From: Arthrobacter sp. OVS8
GTDB taxonomy: Bacteria; Actinomycetota; Actinomycetes; Actinomycetales; Micrococcaceae
Assembly (NCBI GenBank): GCA_028370155.1
Contig: CP116670.1
Span: 3,720,001 to 3,784,000, forward strand
Direction of reading: 5' to 3'
Length of the DNA stretch: 64,000 nucleotides
Part shown: one piece after another, positions 56,013 to 64,000 of the stretch
Layout: every line of letters begins with the position of its first letter
How positions within the stretch are numbered: the stretch's first letter is position 1
Made by a program: the position numbers and the translations under genes
Notes under the pieces: generated by a model
What the model saw: the letters and a program-made list of their open reading frames with translations, nothing else
Databases searched by the model: none
Told to the model about the DNA's origin: nothing

Positions 56013-57091
56013 ATGACTATCAAGAGCCCCCTGCTGGCGCGCCCTGGCGCGGTCGAAGCCGGCGGTGCTGACGCCGGCGTCGCATCCCACTATGGCGAAC
56101 CGCTGCGCGAGCAGCGGGCGCTGGCGGCGGCACCGCCGTCGTGGACCTCTCGCACCGCGGCGTCGTCACCGTGACCGGGCCGGACCGGCTGAGCTGGCTC
56201 AACACCTTGTCCTCCCAGCAGCTCACCAACCTGGCGCCCGGGCAGTCGAGCGAACTGCTGCTGCTGAGCGTCCAGGGCCGGATCGAGTTCGACGCGCGGG
56301 TGGTGGACGACGGCGCCACCACCTGGCTGATCGTCGAAGCGGCAGAGGCCGGGCCGCTGGCCGAGTGGCTCAACAAGATGAAGTTCATGTTGCGCGTCGA
56401 GATCGCCGACGTCTCGGGGGACTGGGCCGTGCTGGGGTCCACCCGAAGGGTGCCGGAATGGTCCGGCCTGCTGGTCTGGGAAGACCCTGGCCGCATGTCG
56501 GCGCCGGTGGCTACTCCTACGCCGTGGTGGGGAGGACGCCCACCCCGGCCTGGAACGGCCCTGGTTTGAGTACCTCGTCCCGGCCGCTGCGCTGGAGGCC
56601 ACGGTCGGCGAACGCCCGCTCGCCGGAGTGTGGGCAGCCGAAGCGTTGCGCATCGCGGCGTGGCGGCCGCGCTGGGGCGCCGAAACCGACGACAAGACCA
56701 TTCCGCACGAACTGGACCTGCTCCGCACCGCCGTGCACCTGAACAAGGGCTGCTACAAGGGCCAGGAAACCGTGGCCCGGGTCCACAACCTGGGCCACCC
56801 GCCGCGCCGGCTGGTTTTCCTGCAGCTGGACGGCTCGCAGCACACCATGCCTGCAGTGGGCAGCGAGGTCCGTGCCGGTGACCGCAAGGTGGGCACGGTG
56901 ACGTCCGTGGCGCAGCACTACGAAATGGGGCCGGTGGCCCTGGCCGTGGTCAAGCGCTCGGTCGCGCCCGAGGACGTCTTGACCGTTTTGGACGGCGAGG
57001 AGCCCTACGCCGCCGCGCAGGAAGTCATCGTGGCGCCCGACGCCGGCCAGGTGGTGGGACGCCAGACCGGTTTCCTGCGGGGACCCGATGA
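56013..57091 (+). CDS. ygfZ: Folate-binding YgfZ/GcvT-like protein (frame broken four times)
   Basis: About 360 residues from ATG 56013. After repair: VTVTGPDRLSWLNTLSSQQL, GRIEFDARVVDDGATTWLIV, EDPWPHVGAGGYSYAVVGED, then the signature LNKGCYKGQETVARVHNLG (K-G-C-Y-x-G-Q-E) and the end GRQTGFLRGTR. YgfZ proteins use folate and help build or repair Fe-S clusters in enzymes. Breaks near 56117, 56488, 56533 and 57080 are each one G or C short. The restored stop TGA 57089-57091 overlaps the ankyrin gene ATG. Confidence 0.85.
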
Positions 57092-57486
57092 CGGCCGACA
57101 ACCCCGGTGCGCCGGACGCGGAAACCCTGGCTCTGGCCCATGCCCTCTTTGACGCGGCCCGGGAAGGCAACACCGCACTGCTCGCCGGGTACCTGTCCGC
57201 CGGTGCGCCGGCGACCATGACGAACGCTGCCGGCGACTCCCTGCTGATGCTGGCGGCCTATCACGGCCACGCGGACACCGTCCGGCTGATCCTGGCACAC
57301 GGCGGAGACGCGAATACCGCCAACGACCGCGGCCAGACGCCGCTCGCCGGAGCCGTCTTCAAGGGCTACCCGGAGGTGGTCCAGGCGCTGGTCGAGGCCG
57401 GCGCGGACCCCGACGCCGGCACGCCCTCAGCCCGGGCGGCCGCGCAGATGTTCCAACGGCAGGACATCCTTGCGCTGCTAGGCTGA
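57088..57486 (+). CDS. Ankyrin-repeat protein
   Basis: Intact, 132 residues. An N-terminal helix (ETLALAHALFDAAREGN) leads into three ankyrin repeats: TALLAGYLSAGAPATMTNAA, DSLLMLAAYHGHADTVRLIL and QTPLAGAVFKGYPEVVQALV. A short cytoplasmic binding module of a type often found next to YgfZ or catalase genes. It overlaps ygfZ by four bases, so translation is coupled. The partner is unknown. Confidence 0.82.
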   Translation: MTADNPGAPDAETLALAHALFDAAREGNTALLAGYLSAGAPATMTNAAGDSLLMLAAYHGHADTVRLILAHGGDANTANDRGQTPLAGAVFKGYPEVVQALVEAGADPDAGTPSARAAAQMFQRQDILALLG

Positions 57487-57530
57487 CTCGTCCGCCCGTC
57501 CGCGGCAGCACCCTGACCCGAAGGAATCCC

Positions 57531-59057
57531 ATGGAAATTGTTGCCAGGCCGTGGCCCGCACTCTGGTCCCTTGTGATCGGGTTCTTTATGATCCTGATCG
57601 ACACCACCATCGTCTCAGTGGCCAACCCCAGCATCATGGAGGGCCTCAACGCCGACATCAACTCGGTGATCTGGGTGACCAGCGCCTACCTGCTGGCCTA
57701 CGCCGTGCCGCTGCTGATCACCGGCCGGCTGGGCGACCGCTTTGGCCCGAAGCGGCTGTACCTGTCCGGCCTCGTGGTCTTCACCGCGGCCTCGCTCTGG
57801 TGCGGGCTCTCCGGCGACGTGAACACCCTGATCCTGGCCAGGGTGTTCCAGGGCTTCGGCGCCGCGCTCATGACACCCCAGACCATGGCCGTCATCACGC
57901 GGATCTTCCCGCCTGACCGGCGCGGGGCGGCGATGAGTATCTGGGGCGCCACCGCCGGCCTCGCCACGCTGGTGGGACCGATCCTCGGCGGTGTCCTCGT
58001 CGACGGCCTGGGCTGGGAGTGGATCTTCTTCATCAACCTCCCGGTGGGTGTCATCGGATTCTTCCTGGCCCTGCGCTACGTGCCCGCCCTGAGCACCCAC
58101 CCGCACAAGTTCGATATCCCCGGCGTGCTGCTCAGCGCCGTCGGGCTGTTCCTGCTGGTGTTCGGAATCCAGGAGGGCGAGACCTACGACTGGGGCACCA
58201 TCACGGGACCCATCACCGTGTGGGGGCTCATCATCTCCGGGATCGCCGTGCTGGTGGTGTTTGTCGTGTGGCAGAAGATGAACAAGGGCGAACCGCTGCT
58301 GCCGCTGTCCCTGTTCAAGGACCGCAATTTTTCCCTGGCGAACATCGGCATCACCACTGTCGGCTTCACGGTGACAGCCTTCACGTTGCCGCTGATCTTC
58401 TACTTCCAGCTGGTCCGGGGCCTGACACCCACCGAATCGGCGCTGATGATGGTGCCGATGGCGCTGATCTCCGGCGGCCTGGCCCCGGTTGTGGGCAGGA
58501 TCATCGACCGGGTCAACCCCAAGTTCATCACCGCGTCCGGCCTGCTCCTGATGTCCGTGGCGCTGGCGTGGAATGCCCTCCTGATGCACCCGGACACGCC
58601 GATCCTGCTGTTCCTGCTTCCGAGCGCCGTGCTGGGCTTCGCCAATGCCGGTATCTGGGCGCCGCTGGGGACCACAGCGACCCGGAACCTGCCGCCGAGG
58701 CTCGCCGGTGCCGGTGCCGGCGTCTACAACACGACACGCCAGATCGGGGCCGTGCTGGGCAGCGCCGCCATAGCGGTGCTGATCCAGGCCCGGCTCGCCG
58801 CGGAACTCCCCGCGGTGCCGGGAGGATCCGGGGAGGCGGGGCCGACATCGTTCGCCGGGGCGCTGCCGGAGTCCCTGCACGAGGGATTCTCGACGGCGAT
58901 GGCCCAGTCCATCCTGCTCCCCGCTGCCGTTATCCTCATCGGCGCGGCCGTGGCGCTGTTCTTCGCCAAGCCCCAGCCGCTGCAGGGCTGGGGAACACCC
59001 GGGGTGCTGCCGGCAACGTCGGCGGGCGCCGAGGGGGCCGGGGCGCGCTCCCGCTGA
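57531..59057 (+). CDS. MFS drug:H+ antiporter, DHA2 (14-helix) family
   Basis: Intact, 508 residues. The start MEIVARPWPALWSLVIGFFM and DTTIVSVANPSIMEGL are the DHA2 motif D1. GRLGDRFGPKRLYLSG is motif A, LILARVFQGFGAALMTPQTM motif B, and ATAGLATLVGPILGGVLVDG motif C, the antiporter motif. Fourteen predicted helices and a disordered C-terminus. EmrB/QacA-like multidrug efflux. No regulator gene is adjacent. Confidence 0.88.
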   Translation: MEIVARPWPALWSLVIGFFMILIDTTIVSVANPSIMEGLNADINSVIWVTSAYLLAYAVPLLITGRLGDRFGPKRLYLSGLVVFTAASLWCGLSGDVNTLILARVFQGFGAALMTPQTMAVITRIFPPDRRGAAMSIWGATAGLATLVGPILGGVLVDGLGWEWIFFINLPVGVIGFFLALRYVPALSTHPHKFDIPGVLLSAVGLFLLVFGIQEGETYDWGTITGPITVWGLIISGIAVLVVFVVWQKMNKGEPLLPLSLFKDRNFSLANIGITTVGFTVTAFTLPLIFYFQLVRGLTPTESALMMVPMALISGGLAPVVGRIIDRVNPKFITASGLLLMSVALAWNALLMHPDTPILLFLLPSAVLGFANAGIWAPLGTTATRNLPPRLAGAGAGVYNTTRQIGAVLGSAAIAVLIQARLAAELPAVPGGSGEAGPTSFAGALPESLHEGFSTAMAQSILLPAAVILIGAAVALFFAKPQPLQGWGTPGVLPATSAGAEGAGARSR

Positions 59058-59082
59058 GACGTCACCCGTACGGGTTGCCGGA

Positions 59083-59792
59083 TCAGCCCAGCAGCACACT
59101 CGTCTGGATGCCGCCGGGGTGAAGCCCAGGCTCCGGGCAATGGCCAGGGAGCCTTTGTTGCTGACGTCGGAGCGCCACTGCAGGGTCAGGCCCGAGGCGA
59201 GCGCCTCATGGGCCGCAATGGATGCTGCCAGTGAGCCCAGCCCCCGCCGGCGCCACTCCGGAGCTACCAGCACCCCCATCTGGGCCAGGATCCCTTCCCA
59301 TTCCGTGTAGGCGCCGCAGGCCACCGGGGTCCGGCGGCCGTCGTCCACGTGCATGACGGTGAAGCGGTGCTCGAGGTCCGAGAGGCCCACTTCGTTGACG
59401 TCATCGGGCGGGCAGGCGGCTTCCAGCTCGATCGCCTCCGGATTGCCGTGCGAGACGGTCATTTCCTCGGAGGGCTGCTTGAGCGGGAGGTCGTCCGCGA
59501 AGAACAGCGCGGCGGCGCCGAGCCCGTGGCCGCCATGGTCCCGGGTGATGGTCAACAGGGTGACATGTTGCGCGAGTTCCTCGTCGGACAGCCCGACGGC
59601 GGCGTCCAGCGCCCATTGGGGGCCGACGAGGACGGAATTGCCGAACAGGCGGATGAACTGGACGGAACGGGCTGCCTCATCCGCACGGGTGATGCGTTCA
59701 CCCGCGGCGGCAGCAAACGCACCGTCGTCGAGCCCCAGCCGGCGGGACCACGCGAGTTGGATGATGTCGACCGAACCGGGCTCAAGTGTCAT
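59083..59792 (-). CDS. GNAT family N-acetyltransferase (frame broken once)
   Basis: About 237 residues from ATG 59792. The N-terminal segment (SVDIIQLAWSRRLGLDDGAF) is followed by a GNAT domain at about 130-237. MGVLVAPEWRRRGLGSLAAS is the acetyl-CoA loop (R-R-x-G-L-G) and NKGSLAIARSLGFTPGG the C-terminal helix. Substrate unknown. One C is missing near 59117; repair replaces a long spurious extension by GGIQTSVLLG and TGA 59083-59085. The tandem half-domain layout resembles MshD-like double GNATs, with the N-half degenerate. Confidence 0.72.
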
Positions 59793-59834
59793 GGCTCCAC
59801 CCTACCCACCGGTGTGGCGGCTCCGGCCTACGGC

Positions 59835-60859
59835 TCAGCCGAAGAGGACGGCGGCCTCGTCGTAGCGGTACTGCGGGACCGTCTTGAGGTTGCCGAGCGC
59901 AGCGTCGAAGCCCACGTGGACGATGTCGGTGCCGTTGAGGGACACCATGGTGCCCCAGCGCTCTTCGACCACTGAGTCGATGGCGGCCATGCCCAGGCGG
60001 GTTGCGAGCACGCGGTCGAACGCCGTGGGAACTCCGCCGCGCTGGATGTGGCCCAGGACGGTGGCGCGGGTTTCGATCCCGGTCATGGCTTCCAGTTCCG
60101 GGGCCAGCCGCTCGGAGATCCCGCCCAGCCGGGGGCGGCCGAAGGTGTCCAGGCCGCGTTCGGAATGCGGTGTTTCCTGGCCGTCCGGGACGAAGCCCTC
60201 CGCGACGACGACGAGCGGCGCGCGGCCGCGGTCGCGGGCCGAAACCACCCATTCGGCGATCTGCTCCATCGAGGCCTTCTGCTCCGGGATCAGGATGGCG
60301 TGGGCACCCGAGGCCATACCGGCGTGCAGGGCGATCCACCCTACGTGGCGGCCCATGACCTCGGCGATCATGCAGCGGTGGTGGGACTCTCCCGTGGTGC
60401 GCAGGCGGTCGATCGCCTCAGTGGCGATCTCGACGGCGGTGTCGAAGCCGAAGGTGTAGTCCGTCGCGTCGAGGTCATTGTCGACCGTCTTGGGGACACC
60501 CACGATTTTCAGGCCGGCGTCGGTGAGCCGCTTGGCGGCTGCCAGCGTACCTTCGCCGCCAATGGCGATGAGGGCGTCGATGCCCAGCCGGTCCATGTGG
60601 GCCTTGATGACCTCGGGCCCGCCGTTGTTTTCGAACGGGTTGGTGCGGGAGGTACCCAGGATGGTCCCGCCCTGCTTGGCAATGCCGCGGACCATGGTGC
60701 GGGGATGTCGATGGTGTCGCCCTCGACGACGCCGCGCCACCCGTCCAGGAATCCCACGAATTCGTGGCCGTGGACGGCGATGCCCTTCAGGACGGCGCCT
60801 CTGATGACGGCGTTCAGTCCGGGGCAGTCTCCGCCGCTGGTGAGGATTCCAATTTTCAT
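59835..60859 (-). CDS. pfkA: 6-phosphofructokinase, ATP-type by sequence (frame broken once)
   Basis: About 341 residues. [20 protein letters not shown] is the nucleotide loop. [14 protein letters not shown] carries Gly where PPi-dependent enzymes have Asp, pointing to [23 protein letters not shown] holds the catalytic TVDND, followed by [21 protein letters not shown] and [20 protein letters not shown]. It phosphorylates fructose 6-phosphate. The PKT (rather than PGT) triplet is the usual actinobacterial form. The frame breaks near 60703, one C short ([14 protein letters not shown]). Start ATG 60859. Confidence 0.9.
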
Positions 60860-60975
60860 GTTTCGGCTCAAATCCTGGCTCGAAGGTTTACAGGCGTTTA
60901 CAGGCAGAGCGCCACGCTGAGCTCACCTAGAGTCTAGTGGCGCATGTGTGGCAGGACACAAACGGTTACAACGAG

Positions 60976-61015
60976 GAAGTGCCCCTGCCGCGGGGGCAGG
61001 GGCACTTCTTGTTCT
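60976..61015. terminator. Strong hairpin between pfkA and the PspC operon
   Basis: GAAGTGCCCCTGCC / GGCAGGGGCACTTC, a 14-bp perfect stem with a short G/C loop. TTGTTCT follows on the plus side. It lies 14 bp past the stop of the minus-strand PspC operon and probably ends it, though the better T run is on the other strand. Confidence 0.6.
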
Positions 61016-61028
61016 AGCTAACGGGTGC

Positions 61029-61283
61029 TCAGGGCCGGGCCGAGCGCTTCGCCAGGAACGTCTCGAGGGCGATGGCGTTCCGCTGGTCCGGCAGAAGCAG
61101 CCAGGCCGCGAGGTACAACACGAAGGCCGGCCCGGGAAGCAGCGCGAAGAGCAGGAACGCGATGCGGACGAACGCGACATCCACATTCAGCTTGGCGGCG
61201 ATCCCGCCGCAGACACCGCCCAACCAGCGCTGCGGACCACGTTTCAGGCCGAGGCCCCTGACGGTGCTGAAGAACTTTTCCAT
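61029..61283 (-). CDS. PspC-domain membrane protein
   Basis: Intact, 84 residues. RGPQRWLGGVCGGIAAKLNV and DVAFVRIAFLLFALLPGPAF are the PspC core with two closely spaced helices, then LYLAAWLLLPDQRNAIALET. PspC proteins sense or damp envelope stress at the inner membrane. Third gene of an operon with the two upstream PspC/LiaF-like genes, three bases after the previous stop. Confidence 0.82.
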   Translation of the reverse strand: MEKFFSTVRGLGLKRGPQRWLGGVCGGIAAKLNVDVAFVRIAFLLFALLPGPAFVLYLAAWLLLPDQRNAIALETFLAKRSARP

Positions 61284-61286
61284 GGT

Positions 61287-61582
61287 TCAAGACTTCCCTG
61301 TCGGTGCTTGTTTGTCACGTCCCCGGGCCGAAAGCAGCCCCCGATCACGAGGGCTGCCCCGGCGCCGATCATCAGTCCGATCGCCACGTAGGTGCCGTTG
61401 AGGGCCACAATGCCGAGCTGGGAGACGATGATGAGCGCGGCGAGGGCCACCACGATCAGCCCCCAGACGATGGTGCCCACGCGGGCCGGGGAATCTTCCT
61501 GCGGCTCCGGGCCTTCGGGCCGCGGGGCAGTGGCCGGGCTGTCGCCTTCCTGGCTGCCGGCCGGTGCGTCGTAGCTGCTCAT
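61287..61582 (-). CDS. Small membrane protein of the PspC operon (frame broken once)
   Basis: About 98 residues from ATG 61582. An acidic Pro-rich N-terminus of 35 residues (MSSYDAPAGSQEGDSPATAP) precedes two helices, VGTIVWGLIVVALAALIIVS and TYVAIGLMIGAGAALVIGG. After adding one G near 61338 it continues LLSARGRDKQAPTGKS and stops at 61287. It starts one base after the stop of the PspC/LiaF gene, so it is coupled. Function unknown. Confidence 0.65.
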
Positions 61583-61583
61583 G

Positions 61584-63260
61584 TCAGTTCCCTTCCTTGA
61601 TGGTGACGTTGCTGAAAGTGCCATCGATCTCCACGATCAGCGTCGCTCCCGGCTCGCCCGTGTTGTAGTTGCTTTGCCGGGTGGTCATGCCGCCGTGGCT
61701 CTGGCTGCCCTCATTGAGGTTGCCCATGGTCATGTCGGCGCGGACCTCCACCGGAACGCTGTCCGGAATGATGACCGTGAGGTTGCTCGCCGTGGCCTCG
61801 ATGGGGACCACCACATCGGTCCTGAGCGGCGGGTTGACCGGAACCCCGGACAGGTCCACGGTCCCGGTGCCGGCCGTGATGTCGAAACCATCCCGGGCCT
61901 GCTGGATGCTCACCGGTGACCAGTCGGCGTTCTGCGGGCGGAAACGGTCGCCGTTGGGCAGCACATTGAAGATCCCACCAACGATCAGCGCCACCGCGGC
62001 GAAGAAGCCGAGGATGCCCGAGGTGCGGCCCCTGAGCCCGGCGATGAGGATCCCGAGGCCCAGGACCACCGCGGCGCTGGCCCAGACGACGGCGTTACCG
62101 GAGGTGCCGAGGTCTATCACGTTCGCGACGTCGAGCGCCTTGATGCTGCCGCCCACCAGCAGGGCGAGGCCGGTGGTGACCGCGACGGCGGGCGCGCCGG
62201 GGCCAAAGCTCCGGGGTTTGGTCGGCGGGACGGGTCCGCCGCCGGGGACCGGACGGTAGCCGCCGCCGGGGAGGGACGGGACCCGACGGCGGGGGCGCGC
62301 CCCAGGCCGGGCCCGGCACCGTTGACTCGCCGTAGCGGGGCAGCGCATCCGAGCCGCCGTAGCCGGCGTACGGAGCCGCCGGTGTTGACGGCGTCGCTGA
62401 TTTTGACTGCGTTGCGGACATTGCCGAGGTTCCGGAAATGGCCGAGGGCGCCGGTGATTCGGTGTTAGGCGGGTAGGAGGGCCCCGCCGGACCGCCGGGT
62501 TGCGGACTCGAGGACATGGGAGTGACTCCGTTCAGGGACTTGTTGCGCTGTGTCAGGTAGTAGATGAGGTAAATGACGCCCCCACCCAGAAGACCGTCCA
62601 GATGAACGCGCCAAAGCCGTAGCGGTCCCAGCCCCAGACTCCGACGCCCAGGCTGGGGAAGCCGATGACGGTGGTGACCAGGGCGCCGGTCATGCCGGAG
62701 GACCACCGGCCCGCCGCGGCCTCCTGGACATGGATGCGGCCGTCGGGTTCGGGCAGCAGCGCCCACGCGATGCCGTAAAGCAGGACGCCGACGCCCGCGA
62801 AGACCGTCAGGACGATCAGGATGCCGCGGACAATCAGCGGGTCGACGCCGAAGCGGTGGGCGATGCCGCTGGCGACACCGCCCACCCAGCGGTCGCGGCC
62901 CCGCTGTATGCCCTGGCTGCGGATCCAGTCGAAGAACGTCAGCGATTGGCTGCCGGGCGGCGGGGGCGTCGGGCCGTAGTACGGCGGCGGGGGCGGTGGC
63001 GGAAGCGCTCCGCCGCCGGCGGACCCTGTCGGTCCGGTGCCCGCCGACAAGTCCAACGGGAGGGTGGCCGAGGTACCCACCGGGGCGGTGGGCGAGGTGT
63101 CGGCAGCGGGCCGCGGGGACACGCCGGCACGGGCGGCGGTTTGGTTGGTGGGCCCTGCCGGCTGCTCTGTCTGGTGCGCGGCCGGCTGCCCGGTGGGGCT
63201 CCCGGCAGAGCTGCCGGAGGGGTCGCTGCCTTCAGCGGGGTGGTCAGTGTGCGGATTCAT
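61584..63260 (-). CDS. PspC-domain protein with LiaF-like C-terminus (frame broken, three bases lost)
   Basis: About 560 residues from ATG 63260. A Pro/Gly-rich disordered N-terminus of 110 residues is followed by a PspC domain (RDRWVGGVASGIAHRFGVDP), further helices (VTTVIGFPSLGVGVWGWDRY), a second Pro/Ser-rich linker, two or three helices (AVAVTTGLALLVGGSIKALD) and a C-terminal beta-rich domain. There ITAGTGTVDLSGVPVNP and LTVIIPDSVPVEVRADMTMG match LiaF/DUF4097-like folds. Likely a sensor or inhibitor in an envelope-stress circuit with the divergent kinase. Breaks are near 62586 (-1) and 62270 (net -2). Confidence 0.75.
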
Positions 63261-63384
63261 ACTTCGATCCTTCCGCCTAAGACCCGTCCGCTCTACTGGG
63301 GAACACCCTGAACTGTCCCTGAGTGGCCCCCGGTTAGGGCTGGAAACGGGTCCGGGAAACCCTGATCCGTGCTTGGATTGAGTC

Positions 63385-64000
63385 ATGACAACCGCCGTTC
63401 CCCGCCCGCCGCTGGTCCGCGGCGGCGACCGCGTGATCGCCGGGGTCTGCACCGGCCTCGCCCGCCACCTCGACTGGCCGGTGCGGATGGTCCGGCTCGG
63501 CATGGTGGCCGCGGCGCTCGCCGGCGGTGCCGGCGTCGTGTTCTACGCCTGGCTCTGGATCATGGTTCCCACCGCGGACGAAAGCGCCAAGCGCGATGCC
63601 CGGCAGCCGGCGTCGCCCATCGCCCCGGCGGTGAGCGCACCCTACGCGGCACCCCGACGGCGGCCACGTCCCCGGCAGCGGCCCCCAGGCGGCGGGTTCC
63701 GCTGCGGCGGAGGCCGTTCCTGCCGATTCGTGGCGGAACAGGGTCACCGGCGTGCGCTACGGCAAGGAGATCCTGCTGGGCGCGGGCTTGCTGCTGGCCG
63801 CCGGCATCCTGATCGCCCGCGTGCTCGGCGTTGACGTGCCCCTCGGGACGCTCATTCCGGTGGCAGCCATCCTGGGCGGCGCGGCCATCGCCTGGATGCA
63901 GCTGGATGAAACGCGCCGGGCCGGCCTCGTGGACAAGACCAAGGCGGACCAGGCCGGCGGCTGGGCCCGTCTCGCGGCCGGGCTGGCGCTCGTGGTGGCC
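63385..64000 (+). CDS. PspC-domain sensor histidine kinase, 3' end outside window (frame broken twice)
   Basis: The visible 206 residues have an N-terminal PspC domain (RGGDRVIAGVCTGLARHLDW, VVFYAWLWIMVPTADES), a Pro/Ala linker, then two or more helices (GKEILLGAGLLLAAGILIAR, LIPVAAILGGAAIAWMQLDE). This architecture is that of actinobacterial PspC-fused histidine kinases of the LiaS/DesK type, so kinase domains should follow beyond 64000. They are not visible here. Breaks near 63642 and 63688 are one G and one C short. Divergent from the PspC/LiaF operon, sharing a 124-bp regulatory gap. Confidence 0.7.

Noticed and set aside
1..64000. Large-scale pseudogenisation of the region
   Set aside because: No in-frame nonsense codons or larger deletions accompany the breaks, residues on both sides remain conserved to motif level, and essential genes are affected equally.

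Overview
The window is a high-GC chromosomal segment from an actinobacterium of the Micrococcaceae, most like Arthrobacter or Pseudarthrobacter. The evidence is the codon use, many GTG and TTG starts, a mycothiol synthase gene beside a GlnR-type regulator, the ppk-mutT1 pair, a thyA-dfrA pair and the overall protein similarity. It looks like core genome: I see no insertion sequence, integrase, phage gene or CRISPR array. 

Layout. 1-9 kb: VOC proteins, an acetyltransferase, a thioesterase, an ABC-2 exporter pair, thioredoxin, a quinol-monooxygenase-like protein, an acyl-CoA synthetase, an AlkA-type glycosylase and an ion permease. 9-19.5 kb: cbs and metB (transsulfuration), two paralogous GT87 membrane glycosyltransferases flanking an HxlR regulator and an MFS carrier, then an SDR, an acyl-CoA dehydrogenase and a MOSC protein. 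19.5-26.6 kb: a DEAD-box RNA helicase with a long leader, two tRNA genes, and a large secreted metzincin with ten LGFP repeats. 26.8-30.8 kb: a divergent ROK regulator / GH13 alpha-glucosidase pair with a palindromic operator, and an aldo/keto reductase. 30.9-38.5 kb: a CitE-like lyase, a DUF2797 protein, an ArsR-SulP operon, two hydratase-fold (HadA/HadB-like) genes, an MFS gene and murB. 38.5-46 kb: a winged-helix protein, asd, a WXG100 effector module inserted between asd and the dfrA/thyA block, then a GntR-controlled membrane protein. 48-57.5 kb: mutT1-like and ppk, mshD, a candidate small RNA, glnR, nitrobindin, a flavin reductase, ygfZ and an ankyrin protein. 57.5-64 kb: a DHA2 drug exporter, an acetyltransferase, pfkA and a PspC/LiaF-like envelope-stress cluster divergent from a histidine kinase that runs off the window. 

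A property of the sequence dominates interpretation. Roughly sixty reading-frame breaks interrupt about 37 genes, including asd, thyA, dfrA, ppk and pfkA. Nearly all of those I reconstructed are net -1, a few net -2, and are repaired by restoring one base in a short G or C run. Within one gene, identical repeats carry five Gs where the frame is open and four where it breaks. I therefore read them as homopolymer-compression errors in the sequence, not gene decay, and I give each affected gene as one CDS over its full extent, with break positions noted. 

The most interesting biology is the 41.4-44.2 kb module. It comprises a WXG100-domain protein with a glycine-rich hydrophobic C-terminus, a putative partner, two paralogous two-helix membrane proteins that could be immunity proteins, and a truncated duplicate. 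Most of it lies between two exact 38-bp direct repeats derived from the 5' end of dfrA. Second is a free-standing small-RNA candidate with a near-consensus promoter and a strong terminator between mshD and glnR.
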